NCBI RefSeq assembly: GCF_013523055.1
Contig: NZ_JAAMQM010000005.1
Span: 1 to 64,000 of the forward strand
Reading direction: 5' to 3'
Origin: Pseudomonas capeferrum
Lineage (GTDB): Bacteria; Pseudomonadota; Gammaproteobacteria; Pseudomonadales; Pseudomonadaceae
DNA: 64,000 nucleotides
Below are positions 8,692 through 16,362 of this stretch, in pieces (the stretch's first letter is position 1; the number at the start of each line of letters is the position of its first letter). The notes below the pieces were generated by a model. That model did not search any database. It was not told the origin of the DNA and saw only the letters and a list, made by a program, of their open reading frames with translations. The translations under genes were made by a program, and so were the position numbers.

Positions 8692-9591
8692 ATGTCAGCC
8701 GCCTCGAACGCCTTGTCGTCCAACGACAGCGCACAGTCGCAAACCTTCGAAATCCGTACCTGGCCCGGTGCCGTCGGCGCCGAGATCATCGGCCTCGACC
8801 TCGCCAGGCCGGTCAACGTCGAGGATTTCGGCCGTATTCATCGTGCGCACCTGGACCATCACGTCCTGGTCATGCGCGACCAGCGCATCACCCCCGAACA
8901 CCAGATTGCCTTCAGCCGCCGGTTCGGCGAGTTGCAGATCCACGTCCTCAAGCAGTACCTGCTTGCCGGGCATCCGGAAATCCTGATCGTCTCCAACATC
9001 GTCGAGCACGGTCAGAACATCGGGTTGGGCGACGCGGGAAAGTTCTGGCATTCCGATCTCTCCTACAAGGAGCTCCCCAGCCTGGGGTCCATGCTGCACG
9101 CCCAGGAACTGCCGAGCGAAGGCGGGGATACCCTGTTCGCCGACATGCACAAGGCCTGGGAAGCGGTACCTGACGCACTGCGCAAGATCGTCGAGGGCCG
9201 CCAGGCCGCGCATTCCTATACCGCTCGCTATGCCGAGACCCGTTTCGAAGGCAACTGGCGCCCGACGCTGACAAGCGAGCAATTGGCACAGGTAAAGGAA
9301 GTCGTCCATCCGGTCGTCAGGACCCACCCGGAAACCGGACGCAAGGCGTTGTTCGTCAGTGAAGGCTTCACTACCCATATCCTCGGCCTGCCCCAGGACG
9401 AAAGCCATGACGTGCTACAGCAGCTCTATGCCTTGAGCGTGCTGGAAGAGAACATCTACCGCCACCGGTGGCAGCCACACGACCTGGTGTTCTGGGACAA
9501 CCGTTCGCTGATTCACCTGGCGGCCGGTTGCCCCGCGCACCTGCGGCGCAAGCTGTATCGCACCACCATCCAGGGCAATGCCCCGTTCTGA
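8692..9591 (+). CDS. TauD/TfdA-family 2-oxoglutarate dioxygenase
   Basis: A 299-residue non-heme Fe(II)/2-oxoglutarate-dependent oxygenase of the TauD/TfdA family, which typically hydroxylates taurine, alkanesulfonates, alkyl sulfates or phenoxyacetates to release sulfite or another leaving group. The iron ligands are visible: HSD in FWHSDLSY (about residue 120) and the distal His in SLIHLAAG near residue 275. An arginine-rich C-terminus (HLRRKLYRTT) supplies the usual 2-oxoglutarate-binding arginine. It starts at ATG 8692 after GGGAG. It leads an operon with a TauABC/SsuABC-like importer, so it probably acts on the imported compound during sulfur limitation; the exact substrate cannot be read from the sequence. 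Confidence 0.9.
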   Translation: MSAASNALSSNDSAQSQTFEIRTWPGAVGAEIIGLDLARPVNVEDFGRIHRAHLDHHVLVMRDQRITPEHQIAFSRRFGELQIHVLKQYLLAGHPEILIVSNIVEHGQNIGLGDAGKFWHSDLSYKELPSLGSMLHAQELPSEGGDTLFADMHKAWEAVPDALRKIVEGRQAAHSYTARYAETRFEGNWRPTLTSEQLAQVKEVVHPVVRTHPETGRKALFVSEGFTTHILGLPQDESHDVLQQLYALSVLEENIYRHRWQPHDLVFWDNRSLIHLAAGCPAHLRRKLYRTTIQGNAPF

Positions 9592-9607
9592 CGTCCGAGG
9601 AAACATC

Positions 9608-10627
9608 ATGCGCAAATCCATCAGTCGCCTGGCGGCAAGCATTGGCCTGGGCGCGAGCCTGATCGCCGGCAGCCTGGTCGCACCCAGCGTCGCCCAGGCC
9701 GAAGGCAAGATCCGCATTGCCGAGCAGTTCGGTATCGTCTATCTGCTGCTCAACGTGGTACGCGACCAGCAACTGATCGAGAAGCATGGCAAGGAGCAGG
9801 GCGTCGATATCGAGGTCGACTGGGCGCAACTGTCCGGAGGCGCCGCCATCAACGATGCGTTGCTGTCAGGTTCCGTGGACATCGCCGGGGCCGGTGTCGG
9901 CCCGCTGCTTACGGTGTGGGATCGCACCAAGGGGCGGCAGAACGTCAAGGCCGTTGCCTCGCTGGGCAACTTCCCGTACTACCTGGTCAGTAGCAATCCG
10001 AACGTCAAGACCATCGCCGATTTCTCCGACAAGGACCGCATCGCCGTGCCTGCGGTCGGGGTATCGGTGCAGTCGCGTTACCTGCAATACGCCGCCGCCA
10101 AGCAATGGGGCGACAAGGAGTACGCGCGCCTGGACAAATACACCCTGGCCGTCCCACATCCGGATGCCACTGCGGCTCTGTTGGCGGGCGGTACCGAGCT
10201 GAACGCGCATTTCTCCAACCCGCCGTTCCAGGATCAGGTCCTGGCCAACAAGGACGTGCATGTGGTTCTGGACAGCTATGACCTGTTCGGCCCGAACTCG
10301 CCTACCTTGCTGTTCGCCACCGAAAAGTTTCGCAAGGACAACCCCAAGACCTACAAGGCGTTCATCGACGCCCTCGCGGAAGCCGCGGACTTTGCCCAGA
10401 AGGACAAGGCTGCCGCCGCAGACACTTATATCCGCGTGACCAAGGCCAAGATCGATCGCCAGGCGTTGCTCAAGATCATCGACAACCCTGAATACGAGTT
10501 CACCGTCACGCCGAAAAACACCTATCCGCTTGCCGAGTTTCTCTACAAGGTCGGCGCGATCAAGCACAAGCCGCAGTCGTGGAAGGATTACTTCTTCCAG
10601 GATGAGCGCCCGCTGCAGGGGAGCTGA
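9608..10627 (+). CDS. periplasmic sulfonate/taurine-type ABC substrate-binding protein
   Basis: A 339-residue SsuA/TauA-like binding protein. The start chosen is ATG 9608, with a CGAGGA ribosome site, because it gives a clean signal peptide (RKSISRLAASIGLGAS followed by a cleavage region ending AQA). An upstream in-frame ATG at 9578 overlaps the previous gene and would spoil it. The mature protein has the NMT1/SsuA look: KIRIAEQFGIVYLLLNV at the N-terminus, an early SGGAAINDALLSGSVDIAGAG hinge stretch split over two lobes, and AVPAVGVSVQSRYLQ. It belongs to the operon of the dioxygenase, ATPase and permease and should deliver a sulfonate or related organic sulfur compound to them. Confidence 0.9.
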   Translation: MRKSISRLAASIGLGASLIAGSLVAPSVAQAEGKIRIAEQFGIVYLLLNVVRDQQLIEKHGKEQGVDIEVDWAQLSGGAAINDALLSGSVDIAGAGVGPLLTVWDRTKGRQNVKAVASLGNFPYYLVSSNPNVKTIADFSDKDRIAVPAVGVSVQSRYLQYAAAKQWGDKEYARLDKYTLAVPHPDATAALLAGGTELNAHFSNPPFQDQVLANKDVHVVLDSYDLFGPNSPTLLFATEKFRKDNPKTYKAFIDALAEAADFAQKDKAAAADTYIRVTKAKIDRQALLKIIDNPEYEFTVTPKNTYPLAEFLYKVGAIKHKPQSWKDYFFQDERPLQGS

Positions 10628-10632
10628 AGACC

Positions 10633-11496
10633 ATGACCGTCCCATTGCCAGGCCACGCGGTCAGCAACCTGAGCCGTGTCGATACGCCACCGTTGCTTCA
10701 GGTGGACAACCTCAGCCTCGAATACCGCACCGCGCAACGCGTGGTGCGGGCAACCCACCAGGTCGGTTTCGAAATCGACCGCGCCGACCGTTTCGTGCTG
10801 CTCGGCCCTTCCGGGTGCGGTAAATCCACCTTGCTCAAGGCCGTAGCGGGCTTCATCGCCCCGAGCGAGGGGCAGATCCTGTTGGAAGGCCAGGCGGTCG
10901 AAGGCCCCGGGCCTGATCGCATCGTGGTGTTCCAGGAATTCGATCAACTGCCGCCGTGGAAGACGGTGAAGCAGAACGTGATGTTCCCGTTGCTGGTATC
11001 GGGTGTCCTCAAGCGTCCCGAAGCAGAAGAGCGTGCCTTGCACTACCTGGAGAAGGTCGGCCTGGGGGCCTTTGCCGATGCCTATCCGCACACGCTGTCC
11101 GGTGGCATGAAGGCACGCGTGGCGATTGCGCGTGCCTTGGCCACGCAGCCGAAGATTCTGCTGATGGACGAGCCTTTCGCCGCCTTGGACGCGCTGACCC
11201 GTCGCAAGATGCAAGAGGAGTTGCTGCTGTTGTGGGAGGAGGTACGTTTTACCTTGCTGTTCGTCACGCACTCCATTGAGGAAGCACTGGTGGTCGGCAA
11301 TCGCATCCTGCTCCTTTCGCCTCATCCGGGCAGGGTGCGCGCCGAAGTTCACAGCCATCAATACGGTCTTGGCAGCCTGGGCAGCAGCGACTTCCAGGCC
11401 AGTGCCCAGCGTATTCACCGTCTGCTGTTCGATGAGGCTTCGGTGCCCGAACAGGCACCCGATCTCGATTTCGGCGATATCCGCATCGCCTACTGA
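10633..11496 (+). CDS. ABC transporter ATP-binding protein, SsuB/TauB type
   Basis: A 287-residue cytoplasmic ATPase for the organic-sulfur importer of this operon. It has Walker A GPSGCGKST (about residue 57), the Q-loop in VVFQEFDQLPPW, the signature LSGGMKARVAIARAL, Walker B ILLMDEPFAALD and the H-loop VTHSIEEAL. All are intact, and the protein matches the nitrate/sulfonate/taurine ATPase subfamily in length and in the LPPWKTV segment after the Q-loop. It starts 5 nt after the binding-protein stop, behind GGGGAGC, and is followed 15 nt later by the permease gene, so the cluster is clearly cotranscribed. Confidence 0.93.
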   Translation: MTVPLPGHAVSNLSRVDTPPLLQVDNLSLEYRTAQRVVRATHQVGFEIDRADRFVLLGPSGCGKSTLLKAVAGFIAPSEGQILLEGQAVEGPGPDRIVVFQEFDQLPPWKTVKQNVMFPLLVSGVLKRPEAEERALHYLEKVGLGAFADAYPHTLSGGMKARVAIARALATQPKILLMDEPFAALDALTRRKMQEELLLLWEEVRFTLLFVTHSIEEALVVGNRILLLSPHPGRVRAEVHSHQYGLGSLGSSDFQASAQRIHRLLFDEASVPEQAPDLDFGDIRIAY

Positions 11497-11511
11497 ACCG
11501 GAGCTACCGCC

Positions 11512-12375
11512 ATGACCACTACACCTGTTCGCCAGGAGTACGAGGTGCAGCTGGAACCTTTGCACAGCGTCCCGCTGGAACGCCGCCTGCCACTCGCCCA
11601 GCGGCTATGGCAACTGGGCTGGCTGCGCAAGGCCGTGATCCTCGTGCTGCTTGCCGTTGTCTGGGAGGGCATTGCCCGTTATCAGGACAACGACCTGCTA
11701 CTGCCCAGCTTCCTGCAAACCGCGGTCGCCTTGTGGGATGGACTGGCCAGTGGCGAGTTGCCGGCCAAGGTCGGGGTGTCGCTGATTATACTGCTCAAGG
11801 GTTATCTGCTAGGGATCGTCCTGGCATTCGGCTTGACCAGCCTGGCCGTGTCCACACAGTTCGGACGGGATCTGCTGAGCACTCTGACCTCGATGTTCAA
11901 CCCGCTGCCCGCCATTGCCCTGCTGCCTCTGGCGCTGCTGTGGTTCGGCCTGGGGGATAACAGCCTGATCTTCGTTCTGGTGCACTCGGTCCTGTGGGCG
12001 CTGGCGCTCAATACCTATGCCGGGTTCCTCGGCGTGTCGGAAACCCTGCGCATGGCCGGGCGTAACTATGGGCTGCGAGGCTTGCGACTGGTTCTGCACG
12101 TCCTGGTGCCGGCGGCGCTACCTTCGATTCTTTCCGGGCTGAAGATCGGCTGGGCGTTTGCCTGGCGGACATTGATTGCCGCGGAACTGGTATTCGGTGC
12201 CAGTAGCGGCAAGGGAGGGCTGGGTTGGTACATCTTCCAGAACCGCAACGAACTGTATACCGACAAGGTATTCGCCGGATTGGCCGTGGTGATCATCATC
12301 GGCCTGCTGGTGGAAAGCCTGGTCTTCGACAACCTCGAACGTCTGACCGTGCGTCGATGGGGCATGCAACGCTAG
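11512..12375 (+). CDS. ABC transporter permease, SsuC/TauC type
   Basis: A 287-residue inner-membrane permease of the BPD_transp_1 family, the channel part of the organic-sulfur importer. About six hydrophobic segments are visible after a polar N-terminus of about 35 residues, starting with AVILVLLAVVWEGIARY. The cytoplasmic EAA-like loop falls at about ETLRMAGRNYGLRGLRLVLH, which contacts the ATPase. It is the last gene of the dioxygenase operon; a convergent regulator gene ends only 10 bp downstream. Confidence 0.93.
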   Translation: MTTTPVRQEYEVQLEPLHSVPLERRLPLAQRLWQLGWLRKAVILVLLAVVWEGIARYQDNDLLLPSFLQTAVALWDGLASGELPAKVGVSLIILLKGYLLGIVLAFGLTSLAVSTQFGRDLLSTLTSMFNPLPAIALLPLALLWFGLGDNSLIFVLVHSVLWALALNTYAGFLGVSETLRMAGRNYGLRGLRLVLHVLVPAALPSILSGLKIGWAFAWRTLIAAELVFGASSGKGGLGWYIFQNRNELYTDKVFAGLAVVIIIGLLVESLVFDNLERLTVRRWGMQR

Positions 12376-12385
12376 GGGCAAGCCG

Positions 12386-12949
12386 TCAATTATCCTCGCG
12401 GTACAAGTCCGCGGCCTTGCTCAGGGTGCGGGCAATCTCTTCTCGCAGGCTCTGAGGTTGCTCGACCACCAGGCTGTCGCCCTGGCTCAGCAACCACCAG
12501 CGCAAGGGCCAGCTGTCGCTGACCATGGCGCGCAGACGGTGGCCTTGTTCCAGTGCCATGAGCTGCATGTCGGCGGTCAGTGGCGACTCGCGCAACTGGC
12601 GAGCGAGGGTGTCGTTGATCCAGGCCTGGAGCTCCATGCCCTCTGCCTGCTCTACCAGCAGCGCATCGTTGCGCAGGTAGCCCTGCAGATCGAAGGTACC
12701 GCGCAATTCACCGCCGGCAGTGGCCGACCAGTGCCAGCCGAACGGGATGCTCTTGTCATTGCGTTCCAATGGGAAAATCAGCGACAACTCATTGAGGTCG
12801 CGCTCGACCGTACGCTTGCTGACCGTGAAACCCACATCGCGCAGGCGCCAGACCAGTTCGGCGCTGGTGATTCCGGGAGAGCGGCCGGGTAACTGGCGTA
12901 GCAGGGCCCATTGGCGGCTGAGGGTGGCGCGAGTAGTGGCGAAGGGCAA
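12386..12949 (-). CDS. short WYL/WCX-type HTH transcriptional regulator
   Basis: A DeoR/WYL-family-like regulator of about 187 residues. The N-terminus carries a helix-turn-helix (ITSAELVWRLRDVGFTVS then KRTVERDLNELS). The C-terminus resembles the WCX extension of WYL proteins (WPLRWWLLSQGDSLVVEQP). The usual WYL core between them is much reduced, so the protein is shorter than the 300-residue norm. I prefer the TTG start at 12949 because AAGGAC stands 8 nt upstream. An ATG at 13018 would add 23 residues rich in Cys, Pro and Arg with no clear ribosome site. It converges on the sulfur operon, 10 bp away; control of that operon is possible but unproven. Confidence 0.75.
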   Translation of the reverse strand: MPFATTRATLSRQWALLRQLPGRSPGITSAELVWRLRDVGFTVSKRTVERDLNELSLIFPLERNDKSIPFGWHWSATAGGELRGTFDLQGYLRNDALLVEQAEGMELQAWINDTLARQLRESPLTADMQLMALEQGHRLRAMVSDSWPLRWWLLSQGDSLVVEQPQSLREEIARTLSKAADLYREDN

Positions 12950-13155
12950 AAGATAACGTCCTTGTCTAGGCTTGCCGCATAAGCATGGCGGCAGTCGCGA
13001 GGCATGGCAATTAGCCATTCCAGCTCAGATCAAGGAAGTCGCGATTGGTTGCCTGGCATTGATTCGTTCGCGACAGGTTTTGACGTAGCCTCGCGCAGAA
13101 TCAGGCCTCAGCGCAGCTGCCGTGGTCGGCTGTGGGTCGTTCAATGAGGATGAAC

Positions 13156-13968
13156 ATGTCTGCTGTCAGCAATATCCATTCGCTGCTTGAGCGTCTTCTA
13201 CCCGAGCGCATCGTTCCGGCCCAGGCTCGCCCAGAAAGGGGCCAGCGCATGTTCGCAGGTGTTGGCATGCCCAGCCAACGCGCCATCCTGGGCGAGAGCT
13301 TCAGTCTGGTCAATCGGCTCGACGAAGCGGTCGATGTGCAAAGTGTCTTCATCGATCTGCGTCGCCAGGCGCTGGACGGAAGCGTGGCAGCGCTCAACGA
13401 CCTCGGATGGATCTGGCTCAATGGCAAGTACTGGCATGCCGATCCATCGCTGGCCAGCCACCTGTTGCGCATGGCAGCCCTGCAAGGCAGCGCGGCCGCG
13501 TGGTTCAACCTGGGGCAGCAGCACTACTTCGGCAAGGGCATCGGGATCTCCTATACCCAGGCTGCGCAGCACTATCAGCAGGCATTCGAGCGAGGCATGG
13601 CGCATGCGGCAGCAGCGCTGGGCGATCTGTATGAAGAGGAAGTCTGTGATTCGGTAGTGTCGTGGCAAGTCGATCCGGTCGAGGCGTACCAGTGGTTCCT
13701 GCGTGGAGCGCAACGAGGCGATGCGCGCTGTCGTTTCGAGGCAGGGTACCGGCTGCTGCATGGTCTGCATGTGGAACGTGATTCGCGTGCGGCGTTGTAT
13801 TGGCTGGAGTTGGCCGCCAGTGCAGAGGTGATGCAAGCGGCCGAGGAGCTTGCCGTGCATTTAAGCGGCAGAGATCGCGTGCGTTACCAGGAGTGGCGCG
13901 ACAAGGCGATCCAGATGGGGAGCACGCTGGCGTTGACGATGAAGCTGGAGGATCAGTTGCAGGGGTAG
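13156..13968 (+). CDS. Sel1-like repeat protein
   Basis: A 270-residue protein built of Sel1/TPR-like alpha-helical repeats, a scaffold usually used for protein-protein contacts. Repeat signatures include AALNDLGWIWLNGKYWHADP, AAWFNLGQQHYFGKGIGI and a later one around EAYQWFLRGAQRGDARCRF. ATG 13156 is chosen because AGGA lies 5 nt upstream; several in-frame starts (GTG 13132, ATG 13144, ATG 13150) lie just before it. No signal peptide is apparent, so it is probably cytoplasmic. It stands alone, downstream of a divergent regulator; its partner is unknown. Confidence 0.85.
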   Translation: MSAVSNIHSLLERLLPERIVPAQARPERGQRMFAGVGMPSQRAILGESFSLVNRLDEAVDVQSVFIDLRRQALDGSVAALNDLGWIWLNGKYWHADPSLASHLLRMAALQGSAAAWFNLGQQHYFGKGIGISYTQAAQHYQQAFERGMAHAAAALGDLYEEEVCDSVVSWQVDPVEAYQWFLRGAQRGDARCRFEAGYRLLHGLHVERDSRAALYWLELAASAEVMQAAEELAVHLSGRDRVRYQEWRDKAIQMGSTLALTMKLEDQLQG

Positions 13969-14382
13969 GGGATTGTGTTTTAGGAGGAGATCAAGCACCG
14001 CTCGCGTGGAGGAACTCAGGTCGCCGAGCCGCCGCTTTTCCTGGGTTCAGCTAAGTCGATAAGTTAGCGCTTGTCTATAAGAGTTCGCTGGTTGCCCCAC
14101 CGCCGTGCTGTCGCGTAGCAAACAGGGTGCGAATGGCTCTAGATTTGCGCTGAAGCTGAGAGGTTGAAAAGTATTCGGCAACTGATCCGTTGGGCCCAGT
14201 CACCGAATGTTGCTATCCAATACACGGGATAGAGGCCGTAACCAGCACTAGTGTGCAGCATTGCTCCCGAATGAAAAAGTGGTGCAAATGGCATTGGCGT
14301 GGATCCCTGTCGGCACAGCGTGGTGTGACCATGCGATAGAAGAGTGCCGCTCAACATTTTGGGTTAATGGAATGTGCCGATG
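13969..14382. other. gene-free stretch
   Basis: About 410 bp between the Sel1 gene and the rubredoxin gene. Short frames exist on both strands (for example 14139-14357 minus and 14261-14563 plus) but lack ribosome sites and recognisable content, and the latter is antisense to the rubredoxin gene. Composition shifts to AT-rich here, marking the start of the islet that runs to about 15.4 kb. Confidence 0.5.
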
Positions 14383-14547
14383 TCATTCGAAATCGCTTTT
14401 CGGCATCTGGCAATCAGGGCAAAGCCAAGATTCATCTAAATCTTCCCAGGCCGTACCTGCGGGAACACCATGTTCAGGGTCGCCGTTCTTAGGGTTATAT
14501 TCATATCCGCATACAGTACAAGTTTTAATGCTTTCGTTATTTTGCAT
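14383..14547 (-). CDS. rubredoxin
   Basis: A 54-residue iron-sulfur electron carrier with one Fe bound by four cysteines. Both CxxC knuckles are present: CTVCGYEY (Cys10, Cys13) and CPDC (Cys43, Cys46), with the conserved core [20 protein letters not shown] between and a normal length for the family. The ATG at 14547 is preceded on its strand by an AT-rich leader with only a weak ribosome site (GGTAT). Codons are markedly AT-rich compared with the window. It lies 63 bp downstream of a small membrane-protein gene on the same strand and may share its transcript. The partner reductase or hydroxylase is not nearby. Confidence 0.93.
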   Translation of the reverse strand: MQNNESIKTCTVCGYEYNPKNGDPEHGVPAGTAWEDLDESWLCPDCQMPKSDFE

Positions 14548-14610
14548 TATGATACCCAATTAATTATAAGGTTACTGTTGAAATTATTCCTGCGGCACTC
14601 AGCACGAACC

Positions 14611-14880
14611 CTATAATCGCGCCCCGTTGTGGGATTCTTTGAGCATGGCATAGATTACGATGGGCTCCAATATCAGTAGTAGGGTTAAAGATGCCACTGT
14701 TACCATCCAAATGTTGCCTGTGGCTTGATAACCAAACCAATAAGAAAAAACCAAGCTAATCCCAGCGATAGAAATCCAAATCATAGGTTTAAGAAACATG
14801 CTAGGGGCATCTGGAAATTTCCCTGGAAGTTTTGCAGTATACACGTCGCTATAAATGGTGAGGATTTCTCCGAAAATCAT
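14611..14880 (-). CDS. small membrane protein downstream of an (Ala-Leu) repeat
   Basis: The uninterrupted ORF gives 89 residues from ATG 14880 (start MIFGEILTIYSDVY) with two strong transmembrane segments (about 32-52 and 56-78) and a polar tail. I do not recognise the family. The frame is open upstream through the whole hexanucleotide repeat as 28 Ala-Leu dipeptides, and beyond it to about 15105, but without a start codon. A GTG at 15068 overlaps the stop of the preceding gene (GTGA) and follows AAGAGG closely, but is out of frame by one base. One extra base there would give a natural first helix, MKRNIYIALAL and onward. The gene is therefore either started internally, frameshifted or variable. 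Confidence 0.6.
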   Translation of the reverse strand: MIFGEILTIYSDVYTAKLPGKFPDAPSMFLKPMIWISIAGISLVFSYWFGYQATGNIWMVTVASLTLLLILEPIVIYAMLKESHNGARL

Positions 14881-14882
14881 GA

Positions 14883-15050
14883 GTGCAAGTGCAAGTGCAA
14901 GTGCAAGTGCAAGTGCAAGTGCAAGTGCAAGTGCAAGTGCAAGTGCAAGTGCAAGTGCAAGTGCAAGTGCAAGTGCAAGTGCTAGAGCTAGAGCTAGAGC
15001 TAGAGCTAGAGCTAGAGCTAGAGCTAGAGCTAGAGCTAGAGCTAGAGCTA
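14883..15050. repeat. compound hexanucleotide microsatellite (GTGCAA)16 GTGCTA (GAGCTA)11
   Basis: Sixteen perfect GTGCAA units (14883-14978), one GTGCTA transition unit (14979-14984) and eleven perfect GAGCTA units (14985-15050), 168 bp in total with no interruptions. On the minus strand the frame of the downstream membrane protein reads (Ala-Leu)28 through it. On the plus strand all three frames are open, giving artefactual ORFs. Hexamer slippage keeps the frame, so copy-number change would lengthen or shorten the peptide in steps of two residues. Confidence 0.97.
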
Positions 15051-15064
15051 TGTAATATTCCTTT

Positions 15065-15401
15065 TCACTTGTGCCTCTTATGCAATATGGATAAAATTTC
15101 TTCGACTATGTTGGTGTTGAGCTCTTCCTTGCTCAACAGAAAATGAGGGCCATCATGATCAAATAGAAAAGTATTTTTATAATCTGCACCTTCAAAGCTT
15201 GAGATCACCCTTAAAACATTTTCAGCTTTGTGGAGTTCGCCGACATGATAATTTTTTAAGATCTTTACTGCATTTCCAAAGTGTATAGCTTCGTCCGCTA
15301 TTAGGTTTTTATCCAGCTTGTAAAGCCGGGAAGTCCAAAGCCATCATAACTGTATCTTTTTTATAGGTTTTTACGGATACGTATTCATCATAAGCAAACA
15401 T
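15065..15401 (-). pseudogene. small gene of unknown function, split by a one-base frameshift
   Basis: From ATG 15401 the frame reads MFAYDEYVSVKTYKKDTVMM and stops after 30 residues. A different frame then continues well-formed AT-rich coding sequence (KLDKNLIADEAIHFGNAVKI, then FDHDGPHFLLSKEELNTN, ending LHKRHK at the TGA at 15065-15067). Dropping one G of the GGG run at 15328-15330 joins the two into about 111 residues. The cause may be mutation or a sequencing error. The protein would be soluble and is not recognised. Its stop overlaps the GTG of the next candidate start (GTGA), so it looks like the first gene of a small minus-strand operon with the membrane protein and rubredoxin. Confidence 0.55.
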
Positions 15402-15909
15402 TAAGAGTAGATTAAATTCCTACAAATTTTTCTTTTCAGTTAGAAAAGGTTTTCCCTAAGGATGGCTGTTGACGGAAAACTCGTTTGATCTTGGAACTGT
15501 CTACTGCAGGGCTTTCAGTGCTCTAAGCGATATACCTGTGAAAGCTCTACAGGAGAATCCAGGCTTGCAGCATGACTGCAAATGCTTCCAGTTACGCCCA
15601 GATTGGCAGCTGTATTCCTGTTGCCCCGCAAAACATTCGTCATTCTTGCTTAAGGCTGTCTCAGCCAGCCCAATGTGTTCTGGCCCACAGGCTCCTTTTT
15701 ACAGAGCCAAGCGACCTATTGGGCGGTATCCGAAGAACGCCCACGGGGCTGAACTCAAAAGCCCTAACATCCACCGGTGAAGCCCCCTAAGCAGGCGTTG
15801 TGCATCTCACGACAAGACGCCCTGCATTCATCACCTCCGGTTGACGACAGGGGGAGGGTTGGCAGTAATATAGATAGTTAGCAAACTATGAATCTGCCCG
15901 GTCCTCTTC
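15402..15909. other. gene-poor stretch upstream of the MarR gene
   Basis: About 500 bp. A plus-strand frame at 15469-15780 (103 codons) and another at 15572-15790 overlap each other; neither has a convincing ribosome site or recognisable content. I consider them unproven; the stretch may be a decayed gene. The final 70 bp hold the promoter and operator of the MarR-efflux operon. Confidence 0.4.
15841..15889 (+). promoter_or_regulatory. candidate promoter and MarR operator
   Basis: TTGACG (15841-15846) and TAATAT (15866-15871), spaced 19 bp, could form a sigma-70 promoter. Immediately downstream ATAGTT-AGCA-AACTAT (15874-15889) is a perfect 6-bp-armed palindrome of the kind bound by MarR dimers, ending 20 bp before the regulator start. 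Binding there would block transcription of the whole efflux operon, which is the usual autoregulatory arrangement. The assignment is inference from position and symmetry. Confidence 0.5.
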
Positions 15910-16362
15910 ATGTCCCTCGATGCACTGCAACTGAACGTCAGCAGCGGCTTGGTCGTTGCCGCCCGCCACTGGCGGCGGATCTGTCAGACGACGTTGACCC
16001 ACTATGGAATCTCCGAAGCCTGTGCCGTGCCGTTGCTGATGATCGTGCGTCTCGGTGATGGCGTGCATCAGGTGGCGGTCGCCCAGGCCGCCGGTATGGA
16101 AAGCCCCTCCCTGGTACGGTTGCTCGATCAACTCTGCAGGGCAGGCTTCGTCTGCCGCAGCGAGGATCCGCTCGACCGGCGCGCCAAGGCGCTGAGCCTG
16201 ACTGCCGAAGGCCGAGCCTTGGCCGAGTCGATCGAGGCCAAGCTTGTGAGTCTGCGTCGTGAAGTCTTGCAGGGCATCGACCAGGCGGATCTCGAAGCCA
16301 CGCTGCGGGTGATCCATGCCTTTGGCGAAGCCAGCCAGCGTACGCCCGGGACGACGGCATGA
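15910..16362 (+). CDS. MarR-family transcriptional regulator
   Basis: A 150-residue winged-helix repressor. The recognition region is visible as VAVAQAAGMESPSLVRLLDQ, followed by the wing with the conserved DRR motif (SEDPLDRRAKALSLTAEG). It is the first gene of a five-gene efflux operon; its TGA overlaps the ATG of the FUSC transporter (ATGA). MarR proteins usually respond to aromatic acids or other phenolics, which would fit control of an aromatic-acid exporter. A palindromic operator candidate lies just upstream. Confidence 0.93.
   Translation: MSLDALQLNVSSGLVVAARHWRRICQTTLTHYGISEACAVPLLMIVRLGDGVHQVAVAQAAGMESPSLVRLLDQLCRAGFVCRSEDPLDRRAKALSLTAEGRALAESIEAKLVSLRREVLQGIDQADLEATLRVIHAFGEASQRTPGTTA

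Noticed and set aside
14725..15146. Three overlapping plus-strand ORFs of Cys-Lys, Ala-Ser/Ala-Arg and Val-Gln/Leu-Glu repeats
   Set aside because: Translations of the hexanucleotide repeat in all three frames; the flanking sequence is coding-like only on the minus strand.
15469..15780. 103-codon plus-strand ORF upstream of the MarR gene
   Set aside because: No convincing ribosome site; overlaps a second frame of similar length. Left as unproven, possibly a gene remnant.
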